Positions 36,577 to 46,684 of a DNA stretch of 64,000 bases are shown here, in pieces (the stretch's first letter is position 1; every line of letters starts with the position of its first letter). The DNA is taken from the NCBI RefSeq assembly GCF_022213955.1, contig NZ_JAKNTW010000044.1, positions 1-64,000 of the forward strand, written 5' to 3'. This stretch comes from Dolomitihabitans soli. GTDB taxonomy: Bacteria; Actinomycetota; Actinomycetes; Streptosporangiales; Streptosporangiaceae. Under the pieces are notes generated by a model. That model did not search any database and was not told where the DNA came from. It saw nothing but the letters and a program-made list of their open reading frames with translations. A program made the translations under genes and the position numbers.

Positions 36577-39500
36577 GCGGCGCACACACCGAGAGACCGT
36601 TCGAGGATGCAATCGAGACATTTCTGCTGAAGTCCGGCTGGAAGAAGGGCCTGTCCACCTTTTACAACCGTGAACTCGGGCTCGACACCTCGGAGATGTT
36701 CACCTTCATCGGGGCGACACAGCCTGACGAGTGGGAAGAGCTGCTGCGCAGGCGTGGCGCGCGTGAGCCGTACAACCCGAAACGAAATCCGCAGCCCGTG
36801 GAGACCGACATTGCGATGCGGGAGTTCGCCAAGCTGGTCGCTCGGGAGATCGATGACCGGGGAGCTCTGGATGTACTGCGCCGGGGGGTGAAGGACCAGG
36901 GCATGCGGATCATACTCGCCTATTTCCGGCCCAGCCACACACTGGCGGACGACGCGCTGAAGGGGTACGCCGAGAACCGGCTGACTGTCACGCGGCAGCT
37001 GCGCTTTTCGGCCACCGATGTAATGCAGGCCCCGGACTTGACGCTGTTTCTCAATGGCATCCCGATGGCCACCGCCGAGTTGAAGAACGGAGGCACGGCA
37101 AGCAACGTCGGACACGCCAAGGATCAGTACCGCAGGCGGAACCGCAAGGAACTGCTGTTCGCCCGCCGTACCCTCGTGCACTTCGCCGTTGACCAGGACC
37201 TGGTGTTCATCACCACGCGTTTAGCCGAGAACAAGACGCGGTTCCTGCCATTCAACACCGGCAGCCGAGGGGCAGGGAAGTACGGCGGGGCGGGCAATCC
37301 GCCGCTGGCCGAGGGGACCACCGGCTACCGAACGTCCTACCTGTGGGAGCAGGTGTGGCAGCCCGACGCCTGGCTTGACCTGCTCCAGAGGTTTCTACAC
37401 GTCGAGGACGAGGGATTGAAGAAGGGCCGGGCGCCGGCGGCCAAACGGGGAGACGCCCATCGCAAGCCGCTGATCTTTCCTCGGTTCCACCAATGGCATG
37501 CTGTACGAGAACTGGCCGATCATGCGGCGCGGCACGGGGCGGGCGACAACTACCTCGTCGAGCACTCCGCCGGATCCGGCAAGTCGAACTCGATCGCCTG
37601 GCTGGCGCACCAGTTGTCGTCGCTGCACACTCCAGCGGATCCCGCGCTGATCGCGCCGGAGGCCCGGGCCAAGGACATCAGGCCGAACGAACCGGTCTTC
37701 GACAAGGTCATTGTGATGACCGACCGACGAGTGCTCGACAAGCAACTCCAGGACACCATTCACCAGTTCGACCACGTGCTCGGCGTGGTCGATCGCATTG
37801 ATGAGGACTCCGACCAGCTCGCGAAGGCGCTGACCGGTCAGACGGCACGGATCGTCATCACTACCCTGCAGAAGTTCAAGTTCGTCAAGGAGAAAGTGTC
37901 GGGGCTCAACGACCGGCGCTACGCGATCATCGTAGATGAGGCGCACTCATCGCAGTCGGGCGAATCGGCCGACGGGGTGAAAGGGCTGCTCGGCAGCGGC
38001 AACGGTGACGAAGAAGGCGATCCGCTCACGGCTGCGGCCGCTCAGCGCGGGCGCCACCCCAACCTGTCGTACTTCGCTTTCACCGCCACCCCGAAGGACA
38101 AGACGCTCAATCTCTTCGGCACCAGGTCGCCGGAAGGGACGCTGGAACCGTTCCACACCTACTCGATGCGGCAGGCCATCGACGAGGGCTTCATCCTGGA
38201 CGTGCTCGGCAATTACAGCACCTACGATACCTACTTCCGGCTGCGTAACGCCGCCCTCGAGGCCGAACTGGAGGCGGACCTGACAGTCGACGCGCGGGAG
38301 GCTAGAGCTGCGCTGGTGCGCGCGGTCAAGCTCAACCCGGCCGCGCTTGATCAGCAGGCGCAGATCATCGTCGATCACTTTCGCGACCATGTCAGGTTTC
38401 GGCTCCGCGGACGTGCCAAAGCAATGGTCGTGACCGGCAATCGCAAGCACGCCGTCCGGCTGTACCAGGCCATCCGCGCTTACGTTGACCGGCGCGAATT
38501 CACCGACTGCGGTGCTCTTGTGGCCTTCTCCGGCACGCTCACCCTCGACGGGACCGACTACACCGAAGGCAAGCTGAACGGGTTCTCCGATCGGGATACG
38601 CCCACCCGGTTCGGCTACGTCAAGGCTGATGACACGCACGCGGCCACCCGGGATCAGGCTGAGTACCGCATCCTGGTGGTCGCGGACAAGTACCAGACCG
38701 GATTCGACCAGCCCCTGCTGACCGCGATGTACATCGACAAGAAGCTGGAAGGGGTGGCCGCCGTTCAGACCCTGTCCAGGCTGAACCGAACCCACCTGCT
38801 CAAACTGAAGGAAGACGTTTTCGTCCTCGACTTCGCCAACGACGCCGAGCGAATCCAGAAGTCGTTTCAGCGTTACTACGAGGAGGCCAACGCCCAGCCC
38901 GCGGACGTCAACGTGCTCTATCGGATCGAACAGGAACTGCGCGGCTACCAACTGCTCGACGACGTGGAGATCGAGGCGTTCGCCCGAGCTCAGGTGGAGT
39001 CCGAGGCACCGGGAGCGACCCGGGCGCAGATCGAGAAGGCACACGAACTGCTCAACCGGCTCACTGAGCCGGCCAGGGACCGCTATCGCAACGTGGAGAG
39101 CACGGACTCGGAGCGGGCCGAGGAGTTCCGCAAGGCTCTTGACCAGTTCGTCCGTGCCTACAGCTACCTCGCCCAGGTGGCGGGCTTCCCAGACCCGGAG
39201 CTGGAAAGTCTCTACCGATTCGCCCGCTATCTCGCGGCCCGGATCAGACCCGACGCCGGAGCTGGGATTGACCTCGGGCCAGTTGACCTGACCCACTTGC
39301 GGATCGCCCTAGCCGGCCAGCAGGACGTAGGTCTCGAACCTCAGGGGCCGCAACTCCTGCCCAGCTTCTCGGCCGATGGCGGCGGCGGTGGACGAGAGGA
39401 GGAAGAGGTTCCGCTCTCCCAGGTCATCGCTGAAATGAATGAGAAGTTCGGCTGGAATCTGGATACCGGCGATCAGATCTGGTTCGGTCAGCAGGTCATT

Positions 39501-39791
39501 GCGCTCGCGGAAAATGAGGCGATCCAGCAGGCAGGACTGGTTCTCGACGACCTCGATAAGTTCGGCCAGGTTTTCGACAAGCACCTACGCCGGGTGGTCG
39601 GCGAACGGGCCGAGGCCAACGACACGCTCGTTAAGCGGTTCTTCGGCGAAGATCCGGGATTCAAAGAGGTCTTTACTCAGGTGGCCCGCAAGCAGGCCTA
39701 TGACCTGATCCGCCGACCAGTGCGCAGAGAAGCAGAACGGAGGCTGCGCCGTACAGGCGAAATGTCAGCAGATGGTAGATCCGAGAGGTAA
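36573..39791 (+). CDS. hsdR: Type I restriction endonuclease subunit HsdR
   Basis: 1072 residues. The N-terminal nuclease domain includes DLTLFLNGIPMATAELKN, the D...ExK-type site. The helicase domain has Walker A HSAGSGKS at about 328-336, DEAH in VDEAHSSQSG at about 453, motif III TATPKDKT and motif VI-type YQTGFDQPLLTAMY. The C-terminal part is the helical domain that binds HsdM/HsdS. It cleaves unmodified DNA after translocation. Length and motif order are normal, and the gene has no disruption. Confidence 0.95.
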   Translation: MSGAHTERPFEDAIETFLLKSGWKKGLSTFYNRELGLDTSEMFTFIGATQPDEWEELLRRRGAREPYNPKRNPQPVETDIAMREFAKLVAREIDDRGALDVLRRGVKDQGMRIILAYFRPSHTLADDALKGYAENRLTVTRQLRFSATDVMQAPDLTLFLNGIPMATAELKNGGTASNVGHAKDQYRRRNRKELLFARRTLVHFAVDQDLVFITTRLAENKTRFLPFNTGSRGAGKYGGAGNPPLAEGTTGYRTSYLWEQVWQPDAWLDLLQRFLHVEDEGLKKGRAPAAKRGDAHRKPLIFPRFHQWHAVRELADHAARHGAGDNYLVEHSAGSGKSNSIAWLAHQLSSLHTPADPALIAPEARAKDIRPNEPVFDKVIVMTDRRVLDKQLQDTIHQFDHVLGVVDRIDEDSDQLAKALTGQTARIVITTLQKFKFVKEKVSGLNDRRYAIIVDEAHSSQSGESADGVKGLLGSGNGDEEGDPLTAAAAQRGRHPNLSYFAFTATPKDKTLNLFGTRSPEGTLEPFHTYSMRQAIDEGFILDVLGNYSTYDTYFRLRNAALEAELEADLTVDAREARAALVRAVKLNPAALDQQAQIIVDHFRDHVRFRLRGRAKAMVVTGNRKHAVRLYQAIRAYVDRREFTDCGALVAFSGTLTLDGTDYTEGKLNGFSDRDTPTRFGYVKADDTHAATRDQAEYRILVVADKYQTGFDQPLLTAMYIDKKLEGVAAVQTLSRLNRTHLLKLKEDVFVLDFANDAERIQKSFQRYYEEANAQPADVNVLYRIEQELRGYQLLDDVEIEAFARAQVESEAPGATRAQIEKAHELLNRLTEPARDRYRNVESTDSERAEEFRKALDQFVRAYSYLAQVAGFPDPELESLYRFARYLAARIRPDAGAGIDLGPVDLTHLRIALAGQQDVGLEPQGPQLLPSFSADGGGGGREEEEVPLSQVIAEMNEKFGWNLDTGDQIWFGQQVIALAENEAIQQAGLVLDDLDKFGQVFDKHLRRVVGERAEANDTLVKRFFGEDPGFKEVFTQVARKQAYDLIRRPVRREAERRLRRTGEMSADGRSER

Positions 39792-39836
39792 TCTCCTACT
39801 TGCTGGAAATTGATCGCTACTGTCAGGCTGGTAAGC

Positions 39837-41375
39837 ATGACCGATGCTCGCCATATCGCCCGCCGTTACCGGTTGCACGAGCCGATCGGCCAAGGTGGCA
39901 TGGGCGAGGTCTGGAAGGGTTACGACCCTGTGCTGGACCGACGGGTCGCGATCAAGTTGATGAAGGAACCGCATCCGCTCCTTGGGGATCCGGAAGTCGC
40001 ACGCAAGCGGTTCCTCCGCGAGGTCAAGGCCTCCGCGAGCTTAAGTTGCCTTGGCATCCCGGCCGTTCACGACGCTGGCGAGGACCCGGACTCGGGTCAA
40101 CTCTACGTAGTGATGGAACTGCTGAGCGGGGCCGAGGTTCACGACTTGGTCGGCGAGCAAGACTACCAGGATCACCCACCTGCGATCGCTTGGGCAGCGG
40201 CGATCGGAGCGCAAGTTGCGGCGACGCTCGCTGAAGTGCACCGGATCGGTGTGGTCCACCGGGATATCAAGCCGCGCAACTTGTTCGTCACCACGGGCGG
40301 CGTCGTTAAAGTGCTGGATTTCGGCATCGCGGCTCTACTCGATGGCGGCGACAGCGCACGGCTGACCATGGTGGGGCAGACCATCGGCACTCCTCCCTAT
40401 ATGTCCCCTGAGCAATGCTTGTCCAGTGGTCTCGGCCCCTCTACCGACGTTTATGGACTGGGCTGTGTACTGCACGAACTTCTGACGGGAAAGCTTGTTT
40501 TCGGGTCGAGCACCGATGTCAGGTATCACCATGTCCGCAGCGCACCGCCTGCGATCACCGGCTTGCGTGCCGACGTCCCGTCGGAGATCGAAGCATTGGT
40601 CTTGCGAATGCTCGCCAAAGACGCCGACGACCGTCCCGATGCGGAGGCCGTCTACGATGCTCTCCTGCCGTACGCGATCTCTGGCAAGAGTACGCCGCCA
40701 CGACCGGACCTCGATCCAACACGGCCATTTAGCCGGCCCATGTCGGCGACGCCACGTCGGCGACCAGCACCGGTGGTTGCCGCTGCGCGCGAGTCGCTCT
40801 CCCCTGCGGAGGCCGAGCAGATCAGGGAACAGGCTGCTCAGCTCGCAGATGCCGAACAGTTCGCCGAGGCAACCGATCTTCTCGTCGAGGCGATCGCCCG
40901 CAGTACAGGGGATCAGGAGCTGGCCGCAGACCTGCGGATCCGGTTGGCCGGTGTGTTGTTCACGGCGGGCTCGTACCGGCGTGCACTCGGTGAGTTCGAA
41001 GCCGCGAGGGCGGCGTTCACCCAGCTGTACGGGGAAAGCGATCCGGACGTCCTGGAATGCCGCTACTACGCGGCAACTTGCCGGTCGCTTCTGGGGGACG
41101 ACACGGTAGCCCTGGAAGCGTTCCAGAGCTTCCTGCCGGTCTGGGCACCGTTCGCAGCAGAAGATGACCCTCGAACCGAGGAGATCCGGCTCCAGATCGG
41201 CGTACTCCTCGCTCGAACCCGCGACTTCACAGACGCACGATTGGTGTTCCAGGAGATACGCGAGGAGCGAGCGGCAAAATTCGGCGCCAAGTCCCCAAAC
41301 GTTGCCGAGGTCGACGGGTACATCGCTCGCCTAAATCAATATGAGCAGGAGGAACCGCCTACAGAAGAGGGCTGA
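39837..41375 (+). CDS. Ser/Thr protein kinase with TPR-like C-terminus
   Basis: 512 residues from ATG 39837. Kinase domain at residues 1-275: glycine loop IGQGGMGEV, VAIKLM lysine, catalytic HRDIKPRNL (about 139), DFG in LDFGIAALL (about 160) and APE-like SPEQC. After a Pro-rich linker, the C-terminal 200 residues form helical repeats (ADAEQFAEATDLLVEAIARS, GSYRRALGEFEAARAAF). There is no transmembrane helix or PASTA domain. It follows hsdR by 45 bases, so it may be read with the restriction operon. Confidence 0.9.
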   Translation: MTDARHIARRYRLHEPIGQGGMGEVWKGYDPVLDRRVAIKLMKEPHPLLGDPEVARKRFLREVKASASLSCLGIPAVHDAGEDPDSGQLYVVMELLSGAEVHDLVGEQDYQDHPPAIAWAAAIGAQVAATLAEVHRIGVVHRDIKPRNLFVTTGGVVKVLDFGIAALLDGGDSARLTMVGQTIGTPPYMSPEQCLSSGLGPSTDVYGLGCVLHELLTGKLVFGSSTDVRYHHVRSAPPAITGLRADVPSEIEALVLRMLAKDADDRPDAEAVYDALLPYAISGKSTPPRPDLDPTRPFSRPMSATPRRRPAPVVAAARESLSPAEAEQIREQAAQLADAEQFAEATDLLVEAIARSTGDQELAADLRIRLAGVLFTAGSYRRALGEFEAARAAFTQLYGESDPDVLECRYYAATCRSLLGDDTVALEAFQSFLPVWAPFAAEDDPRTEEIRLQIGVLLARTRDFTDARLVFQEIREERAAKFGAKSPNVAEVDGYIARLNQYEQEEPPTEEG

Positions 41376-41617
41376 GGCACACGGTGCCGGGCCAGGGTCA
41401 GCGAAACTTCCGCAGCGAGGTGGGTCAGCGAGCAGACGGCAAACGCCAGCGGGCCAGATCCCAACCGCATCCGCACAAGTGGTCATCGAGGTGCTGCATC
41501 CGGCCGGTGGTATGCCCACGCGCGCGGCTGGGAGGACACTCGCACCTGGCGACGCGCCGCTGTCCCAGGCCTGAACTCTCCATACAGTAGCAACGGTCAC
41601 CCGCCGGGGCGTCAGTT

Positions 41618-43753
41618 CTAGTTCTCCTCGGTCTCCTTTTCGAGCAACTGGAGCGCCATGTCCCAGAGCGACAGACCGCTCTCCAGCTTCCAACGGCCTG
41701 GTCCCTGCACTGAAACCGGCGCGTCTTCGTACCCGGCCGATTCCCAGATTCGATGCACCAGGCCGCTGGCCGAGTACTGCTTCTCGTCGTACGACCACAA
41801 CAGGCACTTGACTCGGTCGTTCACCCAGGTCGCACGAGCTCGCCGTGAATCCGCAGTGAGCCAGTCGCCGACCGCGGCCTGCTCCGCATCACTCTGTGCG
41901 CGATAGGTCACCGGGGTGCCCTCCGCCAGTACACCGGCGTTGACCAGGGTGGGAACTGCGTTGGGGCGGCGTTGCCTGCGAGTCTGCCGGGCCGGAGGCT
42001 GGTAGTCAGCCCTTAGCTGAGGGGGATCCACCTTACGGCCGACGTTGTCCAGGACCAGCTTGGCCAGGCGCCGACAGCGGGTCTCGTCGTTGAAGGTACT
42101 GCTGAGGAAGGAGGTTCGGCTGAACTCGCCGTCCACATGGTAGATCAGCCACGGCAGGACCCGGGAGACCAGCTCGGGCACCTGATTCAGTATCGGCTGC
42201 CAATCGTACCGTGAGTCGTCGATCCCGTCCTGGTCGACGAGCTGAAAGACCAGGTGAGTGATGAGTAATTCGCCACGTCGCGCCATGTCGGCGGCGCGTC
42301 CGTGCAATCGCTTGCGTTCAATCTCCAGGGCCGCGCCCACCGCGCGCCGGACCTGCACCGACCGCCAGACCCCATGGGCACTGGGCATCTCACCGAACAA
42401 GCGCGGGTATGCGCCACGGCCACCGCGTTCCCAGAGAAGATCGACGCTCCTACCGGCGCGCACCGCGAGGTCTGGAATGTGATGGGCACAGGCCAGCGCG
42501 ACCGCGGCATGCTCCACTGAGCATCCTGCCTCTGGCGCCGGATCCGGCTCACCACGCTTGTAGGTGTAGCTCTTACCAAGTCCCGAGAGAAGGAAGTCCT
42601 CCCGGATGTCGGCCTGCACCGGATCCAGGGCGATGAAGTCCCGCTGCGACACGTCGTTCTGCGTATTGGTGGTCTCGGTGATCCGCGTCGCGTAATTCGT
42701 ACGTTCCGTTCCCAAGGAGAAGACACGGACGGTGACCTCGGCTTCTTCGGCCACGTCCGGGTCCAGTCCGAACGCCTCGTGGATCGCCGCGACGGTCTGC
42801 GCGCCGTTGACGACGCTGACACTCTGCAAGGTCAGCTCGACCGGCTCGTCTCCCCTACGGCGGCCGAGATAACGTTCTTCGATGCGGTCGCACAGCACCG
42901 TGATGCCGTTGTTGAAGTACCAAAAGTTCTCCGGCTCTTTGAGCAAGGTCTCCTTAATGCCGGAGTTGATGCGGGTCAGGCCGAGTGACTTGCGAACGTT
43001 CTGCTCGTACAGGGCATCCCCGTGCTCGTCATGCCATGCGGCGATGTCCTTAACTGCCACAGTGCCCTGCCAGGCCTCGAACGGCGTGTGCTTGAACAGC
43101 CAGTTCCGCATGACGGCCTTGACGTTCACCGGTTTGGGAGCAACGTCCTGACGCAGTCGCCGATGGAAGTCGGCGGCGCCCAGAACATCCTGGCGAAGCA
43201 TCGGCCCCTTGTTGTTGGCGTCCTCGCGAAGACGATCCAGGACAGCCGTCGTGGGCTCGGGGAGAACCGCGGGCCCCATGACGGCGACGACGAGGTTGAT
43301 CCTGAGCCGGGCGTCTCCCATGACGGCATCGAGCCTGGGCAGGAACGGGTCCATCCGTTCGTTGAACGGCTCAAAGTTCCTGCTTTCAATTAGGCGCACA
43401 CCGTCGGCAAACGCCAGCGCCTCCCCCTTCGGTAGCTTTGCCGTGCCAGCATCGCTCCACTTCGCCTGGACCAGCCAGACCTCGGCGGAACCGTCGCCCA
43501 CCCCAACGGCGTCGATGCCCTGATCCCTGTCCCCGTCGATGACTCCTTGGCCGGCGGCTTCGTAGTCGCAGCCGGTCGCGATGCGCAGGGCCTCAGCCGA
43601 CAATGCCCGGGAGAGGAACCGCTGCTCCCTACCTGCTGTGTCGTAGCCTCGCAGATCCTCTTCGTAGATCAGCCCAGCGTAGTTCCGCAGCAGTGCCGCC
43701 CGGACATGCTCTACCTGTACCGGAACTCTCGCCTCACCTTGCTTGGCGCTCAT
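41618..43753 (-). CDS. AIPR family abortive infection phage resistance protein
   Basis: 711 residues from ATG 43753, which follows GAGGTGAGG; a GTG at 43780 would add nine residues. The N-terminal part has a nuclease-like pattern (DQGIDAVGVGDGSAEVWLVQAKWS, here abbreviated as DQGID and VQAK). The centre holds the AIPR motifs FWYFNNGITVLCD and VVNGAQTVAAIHE, followed by TNTQNDVSQRDFIA. The C-terminal 110 residues (VLAEGTPVTYRAQS, then GLVHRIWESAG) resemble a DUF4357/RAMA-like modified-DNA reader, an inference. Such proteins are defence proteins. It faces the kinase gene. Confidence 0.88.
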   Translation of the reverse strand: MSAKQGEARVPVQVEHVRAALLRNYAGLIYEEDLRGYDTAGREQRFLSRALSAEALRIATGCDYEAAGQGVIDGDRDQGIDAVGVGDGSAEVWLVQAKWSDAGTAKLPKGEALAFADGVRLIESRNFEPFNERMDPFLPRLDAVMGDARLRINLVVAVMGPAVLPEPTTAVLDRLREDANNKGPMLRQDVLGAADFHRRLRQDVAPKPVNVKAVMRNWLFKHTPFEAWQGTVAVKDIAAWHDEHGDALYEQNVRKSLGLTRINSGIKETLLKEPENFWYFNNGITVLCDRIEERYLGRRRGDEPVELTLQSVSVVNGAQTVAAIHEAFGLDPDVAEEAEVTVRVFSLGTERTNYATRITETTNTQNDVSQRDFIALDPVQADIREDFLLSGLGKSYTYKRGEPDPAPEAGCSVEHAAVALACAHHIPDLAVRAGRSVDLLWERGGRGAYPRLFGEMPSAHGVWRSVQVRRAVGAALEIERKRLHGRAADMARRGELLITHLVFQLVDQDGIDDSRYDWQPILNQVPELVSRVLPWLIYHVDGEFSRTSFLSSTFNDETRCRRLAKLVLDNVGRKVDPPQLRADYQPPARQTRRQRRPNAVPTLVNAGVLAEGTPVTYRAQSDAEQAAVGDWLTADSRRARATWVNDRVKCLLWSYDEKQYSASGLVHRIWESAGYEDAPVSVQGPGRWKLESGLSLWDMALQLLEKETEEN

Positions 43754-44518
43754 CCTCACCTCGAGCCAATTCGTAGCCACCCCTTCCCCGGTCCGGCCTC
43801 ACCGTTAGTCCTAGACACGGAGTCCCCACCGGAAAGGCCTCATCAAGGCTCTCACAATTGGGAAGAAGCGATGCATGTAGGAGGAACAGCAGGAGTATAG
43901 GACCATCGACTGGACATGCTCGGGATGGCGTACGACTGAATGCGGGTGACCTCGGCGAACACGCAGATCCCGGCTGATAGCTCAGCCGGACGTGGGTAGT
44001 AGCTCGTCGAGCTACGTGAATGTGGTGTAGGAGGATGGGGACGGGGATAACGCTGAGACATGTGCGTCCAGCGAGACTCTATTCTCGGACACTTCGCACC
44101 AAGCGGCGGAAGGGGATGACTCCTCCGCTTTGCTGCGTCGGCGCTTGTAGTGACGTGGAGAGCCGGGTGGCGGCTTACCCCAGCCCTCCGGTTTCCAATG
44201 CCTGGCGCCCATCCGGCCGAGCGGTACAATTCCTTCGGCGGGTACAGCAGGCAGTATGCACAACCGGGTCAAGAGCGCGATCCAATCCGTCCGGAGGTTG
44301 AGGAACATCGGAAGGAAACCCGGAGCCAAGCGCCGTGCGGCCGGAATCCGAGTGGGAGCCGTCGGGTTGGTGGTGGCGGAGGGCGGGGACTTCGTCAATC
44401 GGTGCGCCGCTCACCCAGTGCCAGCGCGGACGCCGTCACGCGACGCGGATGCGGTGTATGGGGCTGGGGACGGTGACGGGCCATGTGCGTCCGGTGGCGC
44501 TCAGTCTCGGACACAGGA
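43754..44518. other. Gene-poor region between the AIPR gene and a recombinase remnant, 765 bp
   Basis: No convincing gene. Two similar segments occur in the same direction, one near 44025-44070 and one near 44453-44495, sharing GGGGACGG and CATGTGCGTCC and followed by TCTCGGACAC in both. They may be leftovers of a duplicated or attachment-type sequence next to the recombinase. Confidence 0.4.
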
Positions 44519-45895
44519 TTACCCCATGAAGAGCTCGCCCTGCGGGGCGGGCTCTTTTGCGTTCAGTGTGGTCACGACGCGGGTCTCGGCGTGGCAGACA
44601 ACGACGAGGCCATTGACCCGCAAGGCGGCAACGAGTTCTGCCGGTTCAAGCCCGCCCCGTTTCCCGTCGCCGACATGCGAGACGAGCTCGGCCAGCAGTC
44701 GGTCCTCGCGGAAATACAGGAACTTCGGGCTGGACGCTTCTCGAGGTCTGGCGCTGGTGTAGCCGTGCCGACATCGGTATCCGGGACCCCCGTTCACCCA
44801 GTGGGAATCCAGTCGACGCCCGCAGAATCCGCATCACAGTAGCCCTGCGAGCAGGTAGACGCGTCGGCTTCCGTTCTGGGTGGCACGAGCAGCCCGGATC
44901 GACTGCGCGGTGACGAAGTCGTCGTCACTGACCAGCGCTGGATGGCTCCGCTTCGTGGAGATCACCCACTCTTGCGGAGTGTTCCAGCCGCGTACGGCGA
45001 GATTGGCGGTGCCAGCGCTCTGCCGATTCCAGACCTGGCGGCCGGTGTAGCGGGGATTGCCGAGGATCGCCGCGACCGTGCGTAGCGTCCACATCTGTCC
45101 CGACCGGTGCGGGTTGCGCTCGCGATCTACGCTCGAGGGACACGGTGTGCCGCGTCCGTTAAGCATCCGGGCGATTCCCGCCACGCTCACGCCCGCCAGT
45201 CGCTGCGCGAACATCCACCGCACGTGCGGCGCCGTGGCCGGATCGGCGTCCAGCCGATGCAGACGGCGCCCCCAGCGGGCGTGCGCCCGGTTCGGATGTG
45301 GACCCGCATCGACCAAGCGATAGCCGTACGGCGGGCGGCCACCCAGAAACCGCCCCTGGTCGGCAGCCTGGGTCCGCATCGCGGCCAGCACGCGGTAGCG
45401 GGCCCGCAGCACCTCCCGTTGTGATTGCCCTCCCAGTAACAGCATCAGCGCCTGATGCACCGGGTTATCTGGATCCACCGGCCCACCGGCCTCCGGTAAC
45501 CAGAGCTGTACGTCGTTGGACTGGAGAAACGGCAGGAGTTGCGTGAGCTGATCGCCTGAGAACGCTCTTTCATACTCACCGACCACGATCGCGTCCCATC
45601 CCCGGTCCGGATCGGCCAGAGCCGTCAGCAGCGCGGCGGACTGCGGTCGATCGGTCCACGGCAACCGCCGCGAGTATCCGATATCAACGAACTCAGCCAC
45701 GATCACGCCCCAGCCCCCGACCAGAATCCGCGCTGCCTCGCGCTGCCACCCGCACGAGGAGACAGGATCCTGAAAATCCTCCGTGGACGTCCGCGCGTAG
45801 AGGGCGAACCGCAGCGGCCCGTCCTTCGAAAGATCATGAGGAGGCCGCGAACTGATGACCTTGTGCTGGACCCAGTCGTCGAGCAAAGAGGACAT
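44519..45895 (-). pseudogene. Large serine recombinase interrupted by an in-frame TGA
   Basis: From ATG 45895 the frame reads a serine recombinase: RFALYARTSTED (catalytic Ser), GEYERAFSGDQL, GGRPPYGYRLVDAGPH and NPRYTGRQVWNRQ. It stops at TGA 44834-44836 directly after YLLAGLL. The same frame then continues with CGFCGRRLDSHWV and GYRCRHGYTSA, the zinc ribbon that normally follows, and a further stretch to TAA 44519-44521. A related protein would have Arg (CGA) at the stop. The gene is therefore most likely inactivated by one C-to-T change; read-through is less likely. The product without the zinc ribbon should not bind its site. Confidence 0.87.
44529..44558 (+). terminator. Intrinsic terminator-like hairpin
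   Basis: A 12-bp stem with one wobble pair (AAGAGCTCGCCC with GGGCGGGCTCTT), loop TGCG and TTTT at 44555-44558, reading on the + strand. It lies inside the last codons of the read-through frame of the recombinase remnant, so that last part may be outside the original gene. Confidence 0.6.
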
Positions 45896-45982
45896 ACCTA
45901 GATGACGCAGGAATGCGCCGCCTATGACGCCACACCATGAGGCATCATGAAGGGGCTCAACGATCGGATCCAGGAGGTGAGC

Positions 45983-46684
45983 ATGGCCATCGATCGGTTC
46001 ACCACGCCGTTGTACGGCATCGCCGAAGCGGCTGGTTACCTCGCGATCCCCGCCTCCACCTTCACCAATTGGGCCTTCGGCTACCAACGCCGTCAGCGCG
46101 GCGGCCGTGCAGTTCACGCCAAGCCGGTCATCACCGCCACCAGGGCGGAGCGGCCGAACGAAGCGGCCGTGCCATTCATCGGCCTGGCCGAGGGCTATGC
46201 CCTGGCCGCGTTCCGGCAAGCAGGCGTGCCACTGCAGCGCATCCGGCCGGCGATCGACGCGTTGCAACGAGAACTCGGTCTGGAACACGCCCTGGCCAGC
46301 CGTCAGCTCTTCACCGACGGTGCCGAAGTCCTCTACGACTACGCCGAGCACGTCGGCGACGACTCGGCCCGCGAACTGGTCGTCGTCCGCAACAACCAAC
46401 GAGTCTTCACCGAGATCGTGGAGAACTACCTGCGCCGGGTGGGCTTCGCCCACGACGGATACGCCGAAGTGATCACGCTTCCGCAATACCGCGTCGCCGA
46501 GGTCACGGTAGATGCCCGCCACGCCTTCGGCCGGCCCCGATTCGCCCGTGGGGGCGCCAAGCTCGAGGACGCGATCGACCTGTTCCGGGCCGGAGAGCCC
46601 GTCGACGTCGTAGCAGAGGAGTACGGACTCACCCGCGACGAGATCGAGGACGTCCTGCGTGTCGCCACCCGAACAGCCGCGTAG
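45983..46684 (+). CDS. DUF433-type antitoxin
   Basis: 233 residues from ATG 45983, six bases after AGGAGG. An N-terminal HTH-like segment (LYGIAEAAGYLAIPASTFTNW) and the C-terminal DUF433 domain (HAFGRPRFARGGAKLEDAID, then VDVVAEEYGLTRDEIEDVL) are seen. DUF433 proteins act as antitoxins of VapC-like toxins. It overlaps the next gene by 26 bases. Confidence 0.82.
   Translation: MAIDRFTTPLYGIAEAAGYLAIPASTFTNWAFGYQRRQRGGRAVHAKPVITATRAERPNEAAVPFIGLAEGYALAAFRQAGVPLQRIRPAIDALQRELGLEHALASRQLFTDGAEVLYDYAEHVGDDSARELVVVRNNQRVFTEIVENYLRRVGFAHDGYAEVITLPQYRVAEVTVDARHAFGRPRFARGGAKLEDAIDLFRAGEPVDVVAEEYGLTRDEIEDVLRVATRTAA

Noticed and set aside
37947-39296. Minus-strand frame of 449 codons
   Set aside because: Antisense of hsdR, no ribosome site and no recognisable domain.
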